Assembly: GCA_009193035.1 (NCBI GenBank)
Contig: SWDT01000092.1
Coordinates: 186,001-250,000 of the forward strand
Length of the DNA stretch: 64,000 nt
Direction: 5' to 3'
DNA from: Halicephalobus mephisto
Lineage: Eukaryota > Nematoda > Chromadorea > Rhabditida > Panagrolaimidae
The translations under genes and the position numbers were made by a program. The stretch's first letter is position 1. Each line of letters opens with the position of its first letter. Below the pieces are notes generated by a model. The model was not told where the DNA came from. It searched no databases and was given only the letters and a program-made list of their open reading frames with translations. Below, piece by piece: positions 26,944 to 39,224 of this stretch.

Positions 26944-29900
26944 TCAAACGACACTAGTCGCGTATTCTGGATCATTGATGTTTGAATTTATCTTCCGGCC
27001 ATGACCGTCAGATTCATTACTCGAAGAAAGACTGAAGTTAGCTGAATCGTCATGACGCTGAGTGATACTGACTGTTGTCGATTTGATTGGCATTCTTATA
27101 GGTCCAGTGGTTATCCTGGAGGCAGATCCAGTTGATACCGAACTTTTAGTCAAAGTCCCATAATTCCCCGTTGGTTGATGGGGTTCACTACCCCCTCTTG
27201 TTTCTGGATTATTACGACCATATCCAGAAATGCCGTTATACCGGAATCCATTCGGGGCATTAGGGGATCCAACAGTCGGAGTAACCTGTTTCGTAGAAGC
27301 AGTACTACTTCCATTGTTGGTTGTTGTAGAGGTAGGAGTGAGACAACTATCTTGTTGACTGCTACTGGCAGAAATGGTCGGTTTATGGGAGTAATTGGAC
27401 TGCCCTGTGGGAGGCAGTCGAGGGGCAGAGTTCAATCGGGGTCCATTATTAAAGGACGATAATGCCGATGCTCTCTGATAATGAGACTTCCTAAAAGATA
27501 TTTACCGAATAAAGAAATTAATACTCAAAAGTAAAGTACATTTCTTCTGATTGCATCAAGGGACTGCCTTGCATTGAAAGAGGTGCAGGAACGCTAGTGC
27601 CATCAATAGGTTCGGATGCTTGACGAGATCCATATATGCCTTGAGAAAGAATCGCTTGAGGTTGAGGTCTATTCATTGGCATACGAGAATAACTGGCGTA
27701 ATGGGCATTATTAGAGAGTTCCATCTGACCGTGATTAAATCCAGCGTAATTCAAATCCCCGTGATGAAGAGAACGATTGATTGAAGCATATGTTTCTGGC
27801 TGAAAACAATAATTCAAACAATTACCATAGATTCAAAACTTACATGACGAAGATTAGTTGTTGAATGACGTCCAAGAGTTGCTGTCTGATGATTCAACAT
27901 CCCACTAGCATAGGCAGGTCGTTGGAAAGTCCCGAATCGATCATCAGTCATAGGAACATGGGGAGGATGCGGTGGAAGTCCACGTAATGATCGAGATTGG
28001 TTATAAGAAAGAGGTCCAGAAGGTGGAGTAGACCCAGTCATTTGATTTCCAACACTTTGATGCCGAGCATCAATCAGCCTTATAGTTTCTGGATCTCTTC
28101 CATCATCGATAACCACACGTTTCTCCGTAGGGGATTGATTTCCTCTCATCCAGTAAACTTCATCATGGGTAGTCTTCATTGCATGTCGTATTAATGACTG
28201 TCTAGCAAGGGCATCATCTGTGACATACATCTAAAATCATTTCAGGTCTTACAAATTGAATTAACTAAATCTTTCCTATATCATACACGAGAAATACCAG
28301 CCTTATTCAGGGGAAATGAATAGCCTCCGGAACTGTTTGCCAAAATTGTTTCCGTATGCGTAATCGCAGCTACTTTTACCCTTTTAGAGCTACTACTGCA
28401 AGGCTATTGATCTAGCAATGAATTCCCGTTTAACATGTCTTATCAAAAAAGCAGTGCTCCTTTTTTGGTATTTCTGTCTTATTTACCTAATTTTAAATCT
28501 TTTTGCAGACATGCAAATACTAAAAAGCAAGCAAAACAAGTACCCAGTGCCTTTGTCAATAATTACCGGAAACACTATTTCAAAAAGTCCTTACTCTGTC
28601 TTCGAATATCATAACCAGAGCGTCTTTCAGTTCACTTGGGGATTTTCCATGAGTAGCTTCAAACTTATGAGCTCCTTGAAGATTCACAATCTCCTGGACA
28701 TTGTAGAGAACTCGAAGATTCCAATTGGATTTACAAGTTAAGGCCAACCAGAAAATGAGCCAAAAGAATAAATAAGTAGCGCTTATAAGAATACAGGTTA
28801 ATAGCAGAAGTTTCGGTTCCTTGTCATAAATCTCAAGACATCCACCGATTGCTGGAGCCTTGAGTAAAGCCAATATTATCAGGTAAAAAGTAGCCATAGC
28901 ATTTGGTGCGTAACCATTACAGCAAATACTTGGTCCGGCATCATCATCGGGATGAAGAGGAGACTCCTTCGAGCTGTTCCGCATCTGACGTCTACTTTTG
29001 GCTAGGAAATTTTTAAGGAATATCTAAACAAATAATCTACTCAATTGATTGCGGAGTTGAAATCCCACCTGATATTGTTGATAACCATAATAGTATATGA
29101 TTATCGGTCCTGTTAACGAAACAGCTACGGTAGCTACGAACAGACCAAGTATGACCAACGGATCAAAGAGAATCTCTGGGAAAAAACGGCCTGGGAGATA
29201 TTGTCCTGAAAAGTTCTTTGTTTCACTAATTAATCCCGAGTAAAATTTCTCATGCTATTTGGAGCTTTCAGTTCCGGACATTCTCATCTTACTTCAATTT
29301 AGTAGAATAGCCACGAGAGCAATAGAAATGGACATATTAAATTACAGTGGCCAAAAATTACACCATCAATAGAATAAAAAATACCCACCCAAACCAATTG
29401 GCCTGACGCTATACTTGTTCGTCTCCTGGATTCTGAAGAGTATGGAGAACTCTATGTAAGTGAAGAACAGATCAACAGCAAAGAAAATGAGGTGGATGGA
29501 GAAGAAGAAACTGAACCATTTGCTGATTCTGGAGAAAACAGCCGGATAAGCACAGGCAAAACAGAGAACAGCGATTATGAAATTCAACGTTTCTAGGTGG
29601 ATCCCGAAGAGTCTAGCATGCATCAACACTGGAAATTGCTTGTTAATTATCATTCTTAATTACATGACGAACCTGGAAGGATTCTAGGAGACAGAGGAGC
29701 TGTATTCAGTTCATCCGTCGATAACTTGAATGCTTGGAGTCTAGTGTCTCCCATCGGCAAATTAGATACCAATTGTCTTGTTCTTGTGAAGATAAAGTCC
29801 AATTCGGTGTTGAGAAACTCCCCTAAAATTGTCCCTTATTTGTTAAAACTTCAAATTGGTTCATCTTATTGAAATTTTGTTCTCAGACTAAAATTGTCAA

Positions 29901-30583
29901 AAACAGTTGCAATTTCGGAATGTATTCTCGTAACGTTTGAGAGCCTCCTTTTCTCATTGTTCTGGATTGAAGTGCCCTTCAGCTACAAACTGGACTAACA
30001 CGAAAGATTTGTTTCAGAAAAAAGATTTGCATAATGGAAAAAGGGAAACAAACCGGAGTTGATGTAGCCGAATCGGTACAGCTGCGCGAGCATGACCTGA
30101 TGGGCAACCATTTGGCAAAGGGCCAGAATTATATGAATAGTTTGTGGAAGAGGGGGGCAATGCATCCAAGTAGTCTTAATGAAACGGAAACAACACGCTG
30201 AAACGGATGTCAATATATCAAACATGAACCCAAATCAAAATAACGAATAATGAAAGTAAAAACTTACACTTCTTGGTTGATTTCGTGGTTTCCAATGTTC
30301 TTTCATATCGCGCAGCAATAACTTCGTGATCACCAGCAAGATTGCCTGATTTGAAAACCCCAAAGGCAAAGAACAGGACACAAAGGGGGAAACAAGCCCC
30401 GTAGAGAGTAACGTAAACGGTCAACCAGAGGTGAGGGTAAGCTCCATGAGGCCACTTGATTTCCGTGTACAACTTATATCTCCTCAACCCCAGGTTAATC
30501 ATGTAAGCATTGAGGCCGATAAGAAGTACAGTGTACCATATTGACCAGATAGAGTTGAGTCGAGGACGAAAAATGCAACCCAT
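26944..30583 (-). CDS. tincar-like eight-pass membrane protein
   Basis: Ten exons (30268-30583, 30054-30197, 29673-29822, 29389-29628, 29069-29205, 28595-29023, 28287-28403, 27844-28230, 27525-27799, 26944-27490) stay in phase and give 913 residues. I count eight hydrophobic spans in the first 500 residues, beginning IWSIWYTVLLIGLNAYMINL and ending LTCILISATYLFFWLIFWLA. A conserved-looking loop reads NTELDFIFTRTRQLVSNLPM then GDTRLQAF. The cytosolic C-terminal 350 residues are low-complexity, rich in Ser, Asn, Pro, His and Gly. Drosophila tincar has the same eight-span plus long-tail plan and is expressed in heart and eye; the name is given from that recollection and is the main uncertainty. 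The last intron (27491-27524) is 34 nt. The exon 7 acceptor (tcaatag ending before 28403) was chosen because alternatives hit stops. Confidence 0.6.
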
Positions 30584-31543
30584 CTTGGAGAATCAAAATA
30601 ACTGTTGATAAATTGGCATAACTGGTCAGAAAACTGTGAACTCGCAGGGAAAAACTGGTCGAGACAAGCAGGTGCAAATTTCAATCGGTCATCCTATTGT
30701 TCTCCACTAAAACGGAAAAGAAAGGATTATTCGAGGGTAACACCAGTTCGTCTAGTATCAAGTCACATGGATAGCTCATCCAGAGAGTTAAATCACCATT
30801 TTCTGCCCCGATGGATAATTGGATCAAAACAGAAATGATCGAGGGCAATTATGGGAAGGGTCAAACTTTAAAAAGGCCAAATAATGGGCTAGAGGAAATA
30901 GGAAACGTTCAGTTATCGAGCTACCCTCGGGGAGAAAAAGTGAACGGGTTAGGCAAATGAAACTGCGAGTTGGTCTGAAGAAAAGCGGCTGTTGACGTGC
31001 CCGCTGGCAGTACCGCCTGTCTTATATGCCCTTCCAAATGGACATCTCTGTTCTATTTTGGCCAGCGAACTGGATGCTTAGGATTAGAGGAAAACTGGAC
31101 ATACATATGCCAAGGAATACAATGTGACACGAAACGCGCGGGCTGTCTCTGCCAGCGGGTGAAAAATAACCAGAATTTCCATCATTTCCAGGCGGGGTCT
31201 CTACTCATTAAAGATGACGGTCAACAAGGGTCATGCTATGGTCTCTGGAAAGATTTTTACACTTTTTCCTGAGAGTATATGAAGCTGAAAACGGAGTTGC
31301 GTGTTTCCGAATAGATGGAGAAGAAACTTAAAGTTCAATATTTACTTGCAAAGTTTGCCTTTCGCATTAGAGAGGCAAAATTATGTAATGAAATTGGGCA
31401 ACTGAGGGTTTACGGAGGTTCTTCTTTGGCAAGGGAAATGTTCCTTCCCGAAAGATCAATCTTGCTTAGTGTCTTGCCGTAAAACCACAAAATGCTTCGA
31501 AATTTGGGGTTTTTATTACTCCAAGGGAATCTCTGTAGAAACC
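30584..31543. other. intergenic between tincar-like and CACNG-like genes
   Basis: Upstream flank of the tincar-like gene and 3' flank of the CACNG-like gene. Frames at 30605-30838 and 30997-31272 are not recognised and lack splice support. No repeat seen. Confidence 0.4.
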
Positions 31544-32746
31544 TCAATATTTAAACATATTTTGGCCATTAAAAACCGGAGCTGTCAGGGGAGGCGAATT
31601 CGGTAATTCTCTTTGAATACTGTAGGTCGTAAAGTCTCTGGAGGACCTGGTGCCTCTTCTGAATTGACTGAAATAATACCGTTCTGATGGGGTTTCTGAA
31701 GGCATCCGAACGGACGTCCCTGTTTCCGTTCTGTAGGAGAATCTTTCTTTTCTTCTTGCTTGGGCCACTGAAATATTTTGTAAAGTTTGGTTTTAAAATA
31801 TAAACATACAGAGAGTTTGTAAACCAGGAACAGCCTTGGTTTTGTCATCGGGGGAAGGGTATCTGTTAAAAAACATTTGTGTTTGCAAATAAACACAGAG
31901 CTGTACGGGAATAAAGCTCAAAGCTGAGATTGTAAATGGGAGTCCATAAGAGTATCGGAATGATGAGGGTTCCCCTGCGGCATTCAGCTTCATTCTGGGC
32001 TGCATTTCGTCATCCACTATCGAAACGAATTGCAGAACCGACATGGATACTATGAGTCCACCAATGAAATAGCAGATGGCAGAAAAAATGTTTTTTCCGT
32101 TCTTCTGGACGAAACCGATAATTCCGAAGACGAAGCCAAGGAAACAGATGAAGGCTCCAATAACGTGCATCAAGGTCGGGACAAGTAATCTGACGAGAAT
32201 AGCAACTGTAGCAAAACTGTAATCCGACAAATCATCCCCACTGTAGATAGGATTCCAAAAACAAGAAGTTTTGAAATCTTTTTGATCTAAATTGAATTTC
32301 CTGTTAAAATATTGCTTTTAAGTCAATTACGAGATATTTTCTTCAATTCTGGAGAAAATTCTCCTTCGAATGACCTGCAAATCTGGAAGTATCCTGCGGT
32401 GTAGTTGAATGAAGCTTCCTGAAACGCCTATTTAAATTATTTCAATGAGTCGAAAACTGGCCATTTGTTCACCCTTGTCATCGGTCATGCTGACAGCTCT
32501 CGGTTCAACCACATAAATCCAATTTTGAAAGATGATGGAGATGATGTGCATAGAGAGGACCACGAATCCAACGTAACAGCTGATAACAAACAAAGATGTT
32601 TCCGAACATTTCGAGTAAATCAAAATCTAGAATCATATTTATTAATTTCCGATTGAAAAACATTTTAATACCTGAGACAAGTGAGATTTCAAACCGAAGA
32701 AACTTTTCCTCTTGTTATCCTGAGAGGATTTCCCAAAACTGAACAT
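31544..32746 (-). CDS. claudin-superfamily tetraspan, calcium-channel gamma / stargazin-like
   Basis: Exons 32672-32746, about 32473-32626, 32331-32414, 31810-32286 and 31544-31767 give roughly 337 residues; the junction after exon 2 has two possible donors. TM1 is CYVGFVVLSMHIISIIF, and the extracellular loop holds YFQICRSFEG and SCFWNP, the two cysteines expected in the claudin/CACNG fold. TM2 is LMHVIGAFICFLGFVFGIIG. TM3 runs into QFVSIVDDEM and then FRYSYGLPFTISALSF, which parallels the YISSINDE and FxYxYGWSFAFAAxSF region of CACNG proteins. The tail is Arg/Ser-rich. Likely role: auxiliary subunit of glutamate receptors or voltage-gated Ca channels (inference). A nematode Clc-like protein is the main alternative. 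Confidence 0.6.
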
Positions 32747-33048
32747 GTCCGGGATTATTTCAACTCCAAAAAGTAAAATAATACCTATTAATCTCCAGAA
32801 AATCTTCCAGATCAAGAGTCATTAAGGAAACCAGAATCGTAATTTTTATCTGTCAGGAATAATTTTAACAGAACATATAATTTTAAAAAGAAACTTTGTC
32901 GAAAGTAATTTCTGAAATGGCCCAGCAGAATTAGGGAGTTCTCGCGTATCCTTAGGAATAGGCAAATTGCTGTCGACAAACTCAATTAGTTTTCGAGATG
33001 AGAGTATACCCAGCAAGAAATGAGCCGTAGTAATCGTAAAACTTTAAC

Positions 33049-34265
33049 CTAAACGGGTTTGGTGTAAGCAGCTGGATTGAAGCTTGAGGAAGAAATTCGG
33101 TTTTCGTCCAATTTTAGAAGGTTCACGGCATTTTTCCAAAGAAGAGTATCCTGAAAATAAACGTTCGAATCGACCAAACTGTCTTACAAATTACTTTATC
33201 GTCTTCAGTAAAGTCTTCGTAAATGTCGACGACTTTCCCTGGCTCCAGCTCTCCCAAGGGAAATGGATAATCCGTTCCTAGAACGATTTTTTCCTTTCCT
33301 ACAGTGTCGATTAATAACCGCAAGGCATTCGGATCGTGGACGAGGGAGTCTGTCCAGAATTTCCCATGGAATTCTCTCGGATTAGTTGAACAGTCTGTAG
33401 CACACAAATCTGGTCGAACTTTGAATCCATGAGCTACTCTGCCACTGATCTGCGGATAAGCCCCTCCTCCGTGGGCAAAGCAGAGTTTCAACTTGGGGAA
33501 TCGCTCGAGGATTCCTCCCATCAGGATACAACAAATGGTCTGAGCGGTCTCACTCGGCATCCCAACCAACCAAGGAAGCCAATATTTGGAGAGTCTACCG
33601 TTCCAATTATGCATATCCCAAGGGTGGATGAAGATACAGACATCTAGAGATTCGGCTTCCCTATAAAGGGGGTAGAAATCAGGATGATCCAAGTTCTTCC
33701 CATTAATGTTGGACCCGAGTTCAAAACCAGTCATTCCGAGTTCCGTAACACACCTTCTCATCTCCTTGATCGCGAGGTCGATGTCATTCATCGGCAAAGT
33801 GCCTAAAGGTACCAGACGATCAGGATACTTTTTACATTCTTTGTAAATATCATCATTCAGGAATCTAGAAATGAGTTCTGTGTGTTCTGGTTTCGCCCAG
33901 TAGCTGAACATAACTGGAACAGTAGAAATAGCTTGGACATTGACATGACAACGATCCATATCTTTGATTCTTTCTTCAGTATCGTAACAGTTTTTCTTGA
34001 CAACTCGGAAGAGTTTTCCATCTTTCATCATGTCGGCGGTTCCATCGGGATTCCCTCTATGCTCGAGTTTGAGGAACCCACCGTAACCAAATTGCTGAAT
34101 TTGAAGTTGAGATTAGTGAGTGAAAATTAATCTAACCTCCTCGAAATCAGGGATTTCCCTAGGTAAAACATGGGCATGAATATCAATTTTTCGATGAGCG
34201 GAAGCTAAAAGCAAAATTAAAGAAAGAATAAGGATTTACGAAAAGTTCATACCTGCAGTGAACAT
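33049..34265 (-). CDS. ACMSD: 2-amino-3-carboxymuconate-6-semialdehyde decarboxylase (ACMSD)
   Basis: Zn-dependent amidohydrolase-fold enzyme that diverts the kynurenine pathway from quinolinate and NAD synthesis. Exons 34253-34265, 34137-34204, 33195-34094 and 33049-33150 give 360 residues, the family's usual length. Metal-site and catalytic motifs are [67 protein letters not shown] and [17 protein letters not shown]. The first coding exon is only 13 nt (MFTA). Similarity to vertebrate ACMSD is high throughout, and the gene shows no sign of being broken. Confidence 0.96.
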
Positions 34266-36355
34266 GCCGTGAGTTCTTTTTTGTAGATATCGAAGTAATA
34301 ATCGATAGTACAGAGATCAGGACCGATCACGTTTGCCGATTTTGTTCTCTTTTCTGACCAGGTTTCGCTGACTTGGCTGTATTTATTTTCTTTCAACTGA
34401 TGAGTACACTACAGGTATTGTCTTTGATGCAAAAACCGTTTTATTTCTCTATCATCTATTTTTTTTATTAATAAAAAGAATCTTTTTCATTATTCTGGCC
34501 ACATTTTCTTTGTCGTTGCGCATTTTTGTTCATTTTCTGAAATTTTTGAAGAAACACAAAATGACTGACTTGAGGGAGAAGAGAAAAAATTCCCAGATGA
34601 ATAAATGGGTACAATTGAACATGGTTTTTTTTCAGAACAATTGGAGGAAATTGAAAGATGAATAAAAGAAGCTTTTTAGCAAACTATTGCAGATTTTTAT
34701 TACTAATTGATTTTTGACATATTCAAAAATATATCAAAATCTCTTTTAAAAAACGAGTTTTGTTGTTTTTGTTTAATTATTTCAAAAATTAAAAGAATAA
34801 ATTATGGATAAAAAAGTTTCAATAACATCAACATTTTGATTTTTTATTATTGATAACAATGGTCAGGAGGATTGAATTTAATACTTTTATTCCCATCATT
34901 CATTAAGTTGTAGTAATTGTATAATTTATTATTCTTTAATCAGTCATGGTCCCTTTAACTTGAAATTTCATTGGAAATATTAAGAGGAATCAGACTAGTT
35001 TGTATTCAAGATAACGAAAAATTAACAAGAATATGACCGTCAAAAAATTACTCAATTATTTGTTCATACTTGTGCATAAATTTAAAAAATATGCGATTTA
35101 ATTCATTCCCTGTAGTTAAACGTCGAAATTCAAATATATTTAAAATATTACTTTAGTAGTTTCATCTAGATGGCCTTTCACAATTAGTTACACATCTCGA
35201 ACTTTAAAAAGTGCATATTCAGCATTTTTACTTTTCTGAAATGATACCGTGAATCTCGAAAGTTAAAGAGTATGGAATTTCATATATCAAGAAATTTAAT
35301 TCTAGAGATCCTGAAAGGAAAAACTAGGAAAACAAGTAGAATTTCTTTAAGTTTTTTTTGTAAGTATCATCAACAAAAAATTCAACACTTGGTTAGGTTA
35401 TAAAAAAATAAATGAAATTATATAAATATGGTTCAAGAATATTCACGTTAACATCCAATGTTGTGTTTTCTTTAAAAATAATTAAAATTACAGAATTTAA
35501 CATTTTTATTTTAATCTTGTGTTGTTTCTTGTAAGTTTTGAGGAATATAATTACTTCACAAACATGTCTATAGATGAGTATTGACAGCCAAAACTTCAAA
35601 AATTACAAATTACTGAACATTGAATTTCCGACTGAAGCTAAAAGCAAATCAAAGTGATTTTCCCGTTGATACTCAATTTTAGTAGAAAAAATAAATAATT
35701 TTTGATAATTTGCTTGGATGATTTAGTGATTACAAAGAAAAAATATCAATTACGAAAAGCTAATAAATCACGCCAATCTATGGATATTAAATCATACACT
35801 TTCAAGCCATTCTGGAGATATGCAGTGGTGTTTTGGAAAATCTTAGAAAGTTTAGGGTTTTCCAGAATTCAGTTGAAGGATGTGGAACTTTCAAGAATCT
35901 CAAAAAAGGTTTTTAAATTTTCCGTAATTCCATAGAATTCGCTAGAATATCGTAGAAATTTTTGAAATTCATTAACAATTTGTAAATTTTCTAAAAAGTT
36001 TATAAATTTCCATAATATCATCGGAATTTCCGAAACCGATGTTTAAAGTTATTAATTCTAGAATTTTAAAAGTTTATGTACAGATAATTTTCCAGTAATA
36101 TTGATTTTAATTTCCATAATTGTATGATTTCTTCTTTTAAAACTATTTCCAAGACAAAATATTATCAGAGTTCATTTTTGAAAAGCGGCCTTTGGTGTTT
36201 TTGCTTGGGAACAGAGAGAGAAAGAAGAAAAACGACGTGGGTGGTCTCTCTGGCTGGCGGGAGTTCTGTTCTCTTTCGAATTCTTTATGAAAATCATGGA
36301 AGTTCTCGAAACTAGTTACACAAATTGGCACTAATATACAAAATGGATACTTTAT
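34266..36355. other. AT-rich intergenic region
   Basis: About 2.1 kb of AT-rich DNA with many homopolymer runs and no recognisable exon. Frames at 35393-35599 and 35702-35935 look random. An HSE-like repeat tract occupies 35815-36080. Confidence 0.5.
35815..36080. repeat. degenerate TTC/GAA array (HSE-like)
   Basis: A perfect three-unit element GAA ct TTC aa GAA lies at 35885-35897. Around it, many near-copies keep the 5-bp pitch (for example ttttGGAAaatctTAGAA and CTAGAAtatcgTAGAA). It resembles the tracts at 20.0 and 58.1 kb. Confidence 0.6.
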
Positions 36356-37745
36356 TCAGTCGTATTCGTCGTCTTCTTTGGACCTGAATTTGTTCGCGAG
36401 CCATGCAACCTTGTTAACGACTTCTTCCTGAGCTAGGTTGAAGCACATGGCCAAGAGAGCCATTCCGAATAAGAGATAGACGCTGGTAATGACTAGTTTT
36501 TCCTGGGCATCTTTGTCGTTTCCCACAGAAGCTCCAGGGAACTTGTCGCCGAATCCTACAACATCACAGATCACCATGGGGACTCGATTGACAGGAACAA
36601 ACCTATCGTAGTTAATGATATGAAGCAGAAATAGAAACTGTCCAAAAATGTCCAGCCTTCCCAGAGAGAAAACAGAATGGATCCAGCGACGAAGTAGGCA
36701 AGCATGGTGAGAAGGACGAGTAAAAGGGGGACTGATATCCGCTGAAGTTGGGCTTCTACGCTTTCTTTGACTTCTAGCTGATCTAGTTGGACTCTCGCTG
36801 CCAAGAGTTCGTGGACATCGGTGGTGGCTCCAGGGGCACCAAGGGATTCTAAGGAGCAATCGTCACGAAGACCCGTACCGAAACGTTGAGATCCGATATC
36901 TGCAATAGGAAATTAGGAAATTAAATGAAAGTAACGGACATGATCGATTCATATTTGCTCGAGTGATCTTGGCCACGAGTGAATTGGCCTTTCTGATCTT
37001 GGCTGCTCTTCTCTTTTTGTGCCATAGAATCAACTTATATTTTAGTCTTATCGATCGGGCATACAGAAACCTGAAATCAACAGGATAAAAGTTGAAAATT
37101 AGTTGAAAATGAACCTGAATATCTTGGCCATGACATCGCCGATATTCGTCAAGAACAACAACATCAATGGAATTCCGATAATCGCGAAAACGATTGTCAA
37201 AGTTTTTCCGAAATAGGTCTTTGCTGATGTATTTCCATATCCGATAGTAGTAATAACTGTAAGTGAATAGAGAAAGGCACCAGTAAATGTCCATTGAGCA
37301 GAAACATTAAATTCCTTGCCATCGTACCCGCGCCGTATTGCCCACATGCATTTCTTTTGGAATTTTTTTATCTTAAAGAAATCAAGCTTACTGTAGGTCC
37401 CCTAAGGCAGAACCCATTACCTGTGTGTATACTGTCCTTTCCCACTGAGCTCTGTCGAGTTTATTGACCCTGAAGGTCGTGTTCCAAGCCACATTGACGG
37501 CTTCTTGGCGAGCCTTCGTGACTTCATTCTGGATATCTTTCTCATGAGGGGCTTCTACGGCTTTGAATATAACCGCACCTCCGAGAGAGTAACCTATCAC
37601 CTGAATCGAATCGATTAACAACTTCTACAATTACAGTAACCCTTACTAATGCACAGAGGCCAACATGTGAAAAGAAGAAGGCGATTATTCGTTTGACTAA
37701 ATTGACGACTCTAGTAACTTTGGAGCGTCTGTGCCGTCGACCCAT
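36356..37745 (-). CDS. two-pore-domain (K2P/TWiK-type) potassium channel
   Basis: Leak K+ channel of the KCNK/TWK family. Exons 37647-37745, 37421-37600, 37115-37353, 36940-37070, 36603-36899 and 36356-36555 give 381 residues. TM1 spans IIAFFFSHVGLCALVIGYSL. The first pore loop is SLTVITTIGYGNTSAKT, the second LDSFYFCFISLTTIGFGDKF. TM2 (IVFAIIGIPLMLLFLTNIGD) and TM4 (VYLLFGMALLAMCFNLAQEE) carry the expected patterns. A basic linker (LILWHKKRRAAKIRKANS) follows TM2. The cytosolic tail is short (FRSKEDDEYD), shorter than in many TWK channels. The donor at 36939 is GTCCGT, weak but required by phase. An alternative start at 37787 would add 14 residues. Confidence 0.93.
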
Positions 37746-39224
37746 CTGTTTTTCTGGAATTTTGGCATTTTTCAGCGAGAAATACAAAGTAATTTATTAT
37801 TATTTCTGCAATAAAACTCCGCCGACCAAAAACCTCGTTTTATGGGATTTTGGGAAAAATAGAAAATCGAATAATTTTTGAAATCAGTCTATCAAAATAA
37901 TTAATTTAAATAGCTGGAATTAATGAACTGGTTATTGACGTGACTCCGGAATGGATAAAGCTCAAAACTTGAAATTTTCCTCGGGAGTCAGTGAGCATTG
38001 TCATTTCTTCGCCGAAAAAAGCTGTGCCCGAGAGTAAAAATCGAACAAACGATTGTAAAAATCCTCAGGGATTTTGAACTCACATAACTTTCTTCTTTAA
38101 ATGTACTCGTAGACAAGCTTAGATTACTTTGGTGGAGGAATCAACTCACAGTAACTAGGACTACTAGTATTTCTGAAGGCAGTGTGTTTCCGTTGAAAGA
38201 CCACCGTAGTCACATCAAGAGGGTGACAATATACCTTCGTGATTACACCTGACAATAACCATATTATTATGAAAATTAGAAGTAAACATTATCAAAAATT
38301 GCATCAGCACGAGTTTTCAGGGAACTTCTTGGATTTTTGATTTCAGATATTCGAGTTTCCATTAAATTCTGGAAGATTTTAAAAACTTGAAAGGAATTCT
38401 GGGAGGGACCAGAATCTCCTACTGGGTTTTAAAAAATTATAAAAAATTTCCACAAAGATTTTGGAAAGTGTCAAACGTCCTCAACAGATTTCAGAAAGCG
38501 TCAGAAGCTTCTTCTGATTCTGGGAGACCTCAGAAGCCTCTACGAAGTTTTGGTTTTCATAAGGTCTAGAAATATGAATTAAACGAGTTTACAAAGATTC
38601 TACCAAGATTCGAGAGTGTCAAGCTAGGGAGAATCCAGACTGAAAGACTTCTATTGACCGTGGATGGAAAAAGCTAAAATGGAGCTTCAAACACATTGAT
38701 TTGACCAACAAACATTTTAGAATAGCGAGACGCTTCCTTTTTGACGAAGAACGCACGCACAGTGACTTGAAATAGCTCGAGTCTTCTAACATATCTTTTT
38801 GGCACCAAATCCCAAGTCAAGATAGCAGCCATTATTCTGGAAAGACTTGAGCCACTTTTCAGCTAACGGACGAAGACGAAATCCACTCCACAATAAAAAC
38901 TAGGAAGTTGGAACTAATTGCGAAAATCAGAAGATTCTGCAATCTTCAGGTTTCATAACAACAGTCACAAATTCAATAAGGGAAAAATGTTTATTTTTCC
39001 TTGTATGATGAAATTTGGAATCAAAAATCCATATCTGCACTTTTGAGGCTTTTCTAAAAAGATTGTTGGATTTTTTCAATTTATTTTTGTTTAAAAACCC
39101 GTAGTTTATCTAAACTACTTCAAACCACCAAAACTCCTTTTATCGAGCTGGTCATGATCGACAAGACTACAATTTCTCGAGTTGTAGTTTTGTTTCATTC
39201 GACCATTGATTCGTTGCTCCAAGG
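37746..39224. other. divergent intergenic region, K2P and ACBD5
   Basis: About 1.5 kb. No coding exon recognised. An HSE-like tract lies at 38330-38640. Confidence 0.45.
38330..38640. repeat. degenerate TTC/GAA array (HSE-like)
   Basis: From 38367 to 38404 eight pentamers stay in register (TTC, GAA, TTt, aAA, TTg, agG, TTC, GgA). Further TTC/GAA fragments continue to about 38545 (for example TTCagAAAgc). It sits between the starts of the K2P channel and ACBD5. Confidence 0.55.

Noticed and set aside
31585..31767. Frame beginning WPKQEEKKDSP as the last CACNG-like exon
   Set aside because: The upstream exon ends in phase 1, which selects the other frame (LAQARRKERFSYR, stop at 31544).
37384..37420. 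GTAAGC at about 37391 as the donor before KCMWAIRR in the K2P gene
   Set aside because: It leaves the wrong phase. The donor GTAATG at 37420 restores YTQ/KCMW and the channel alignment.
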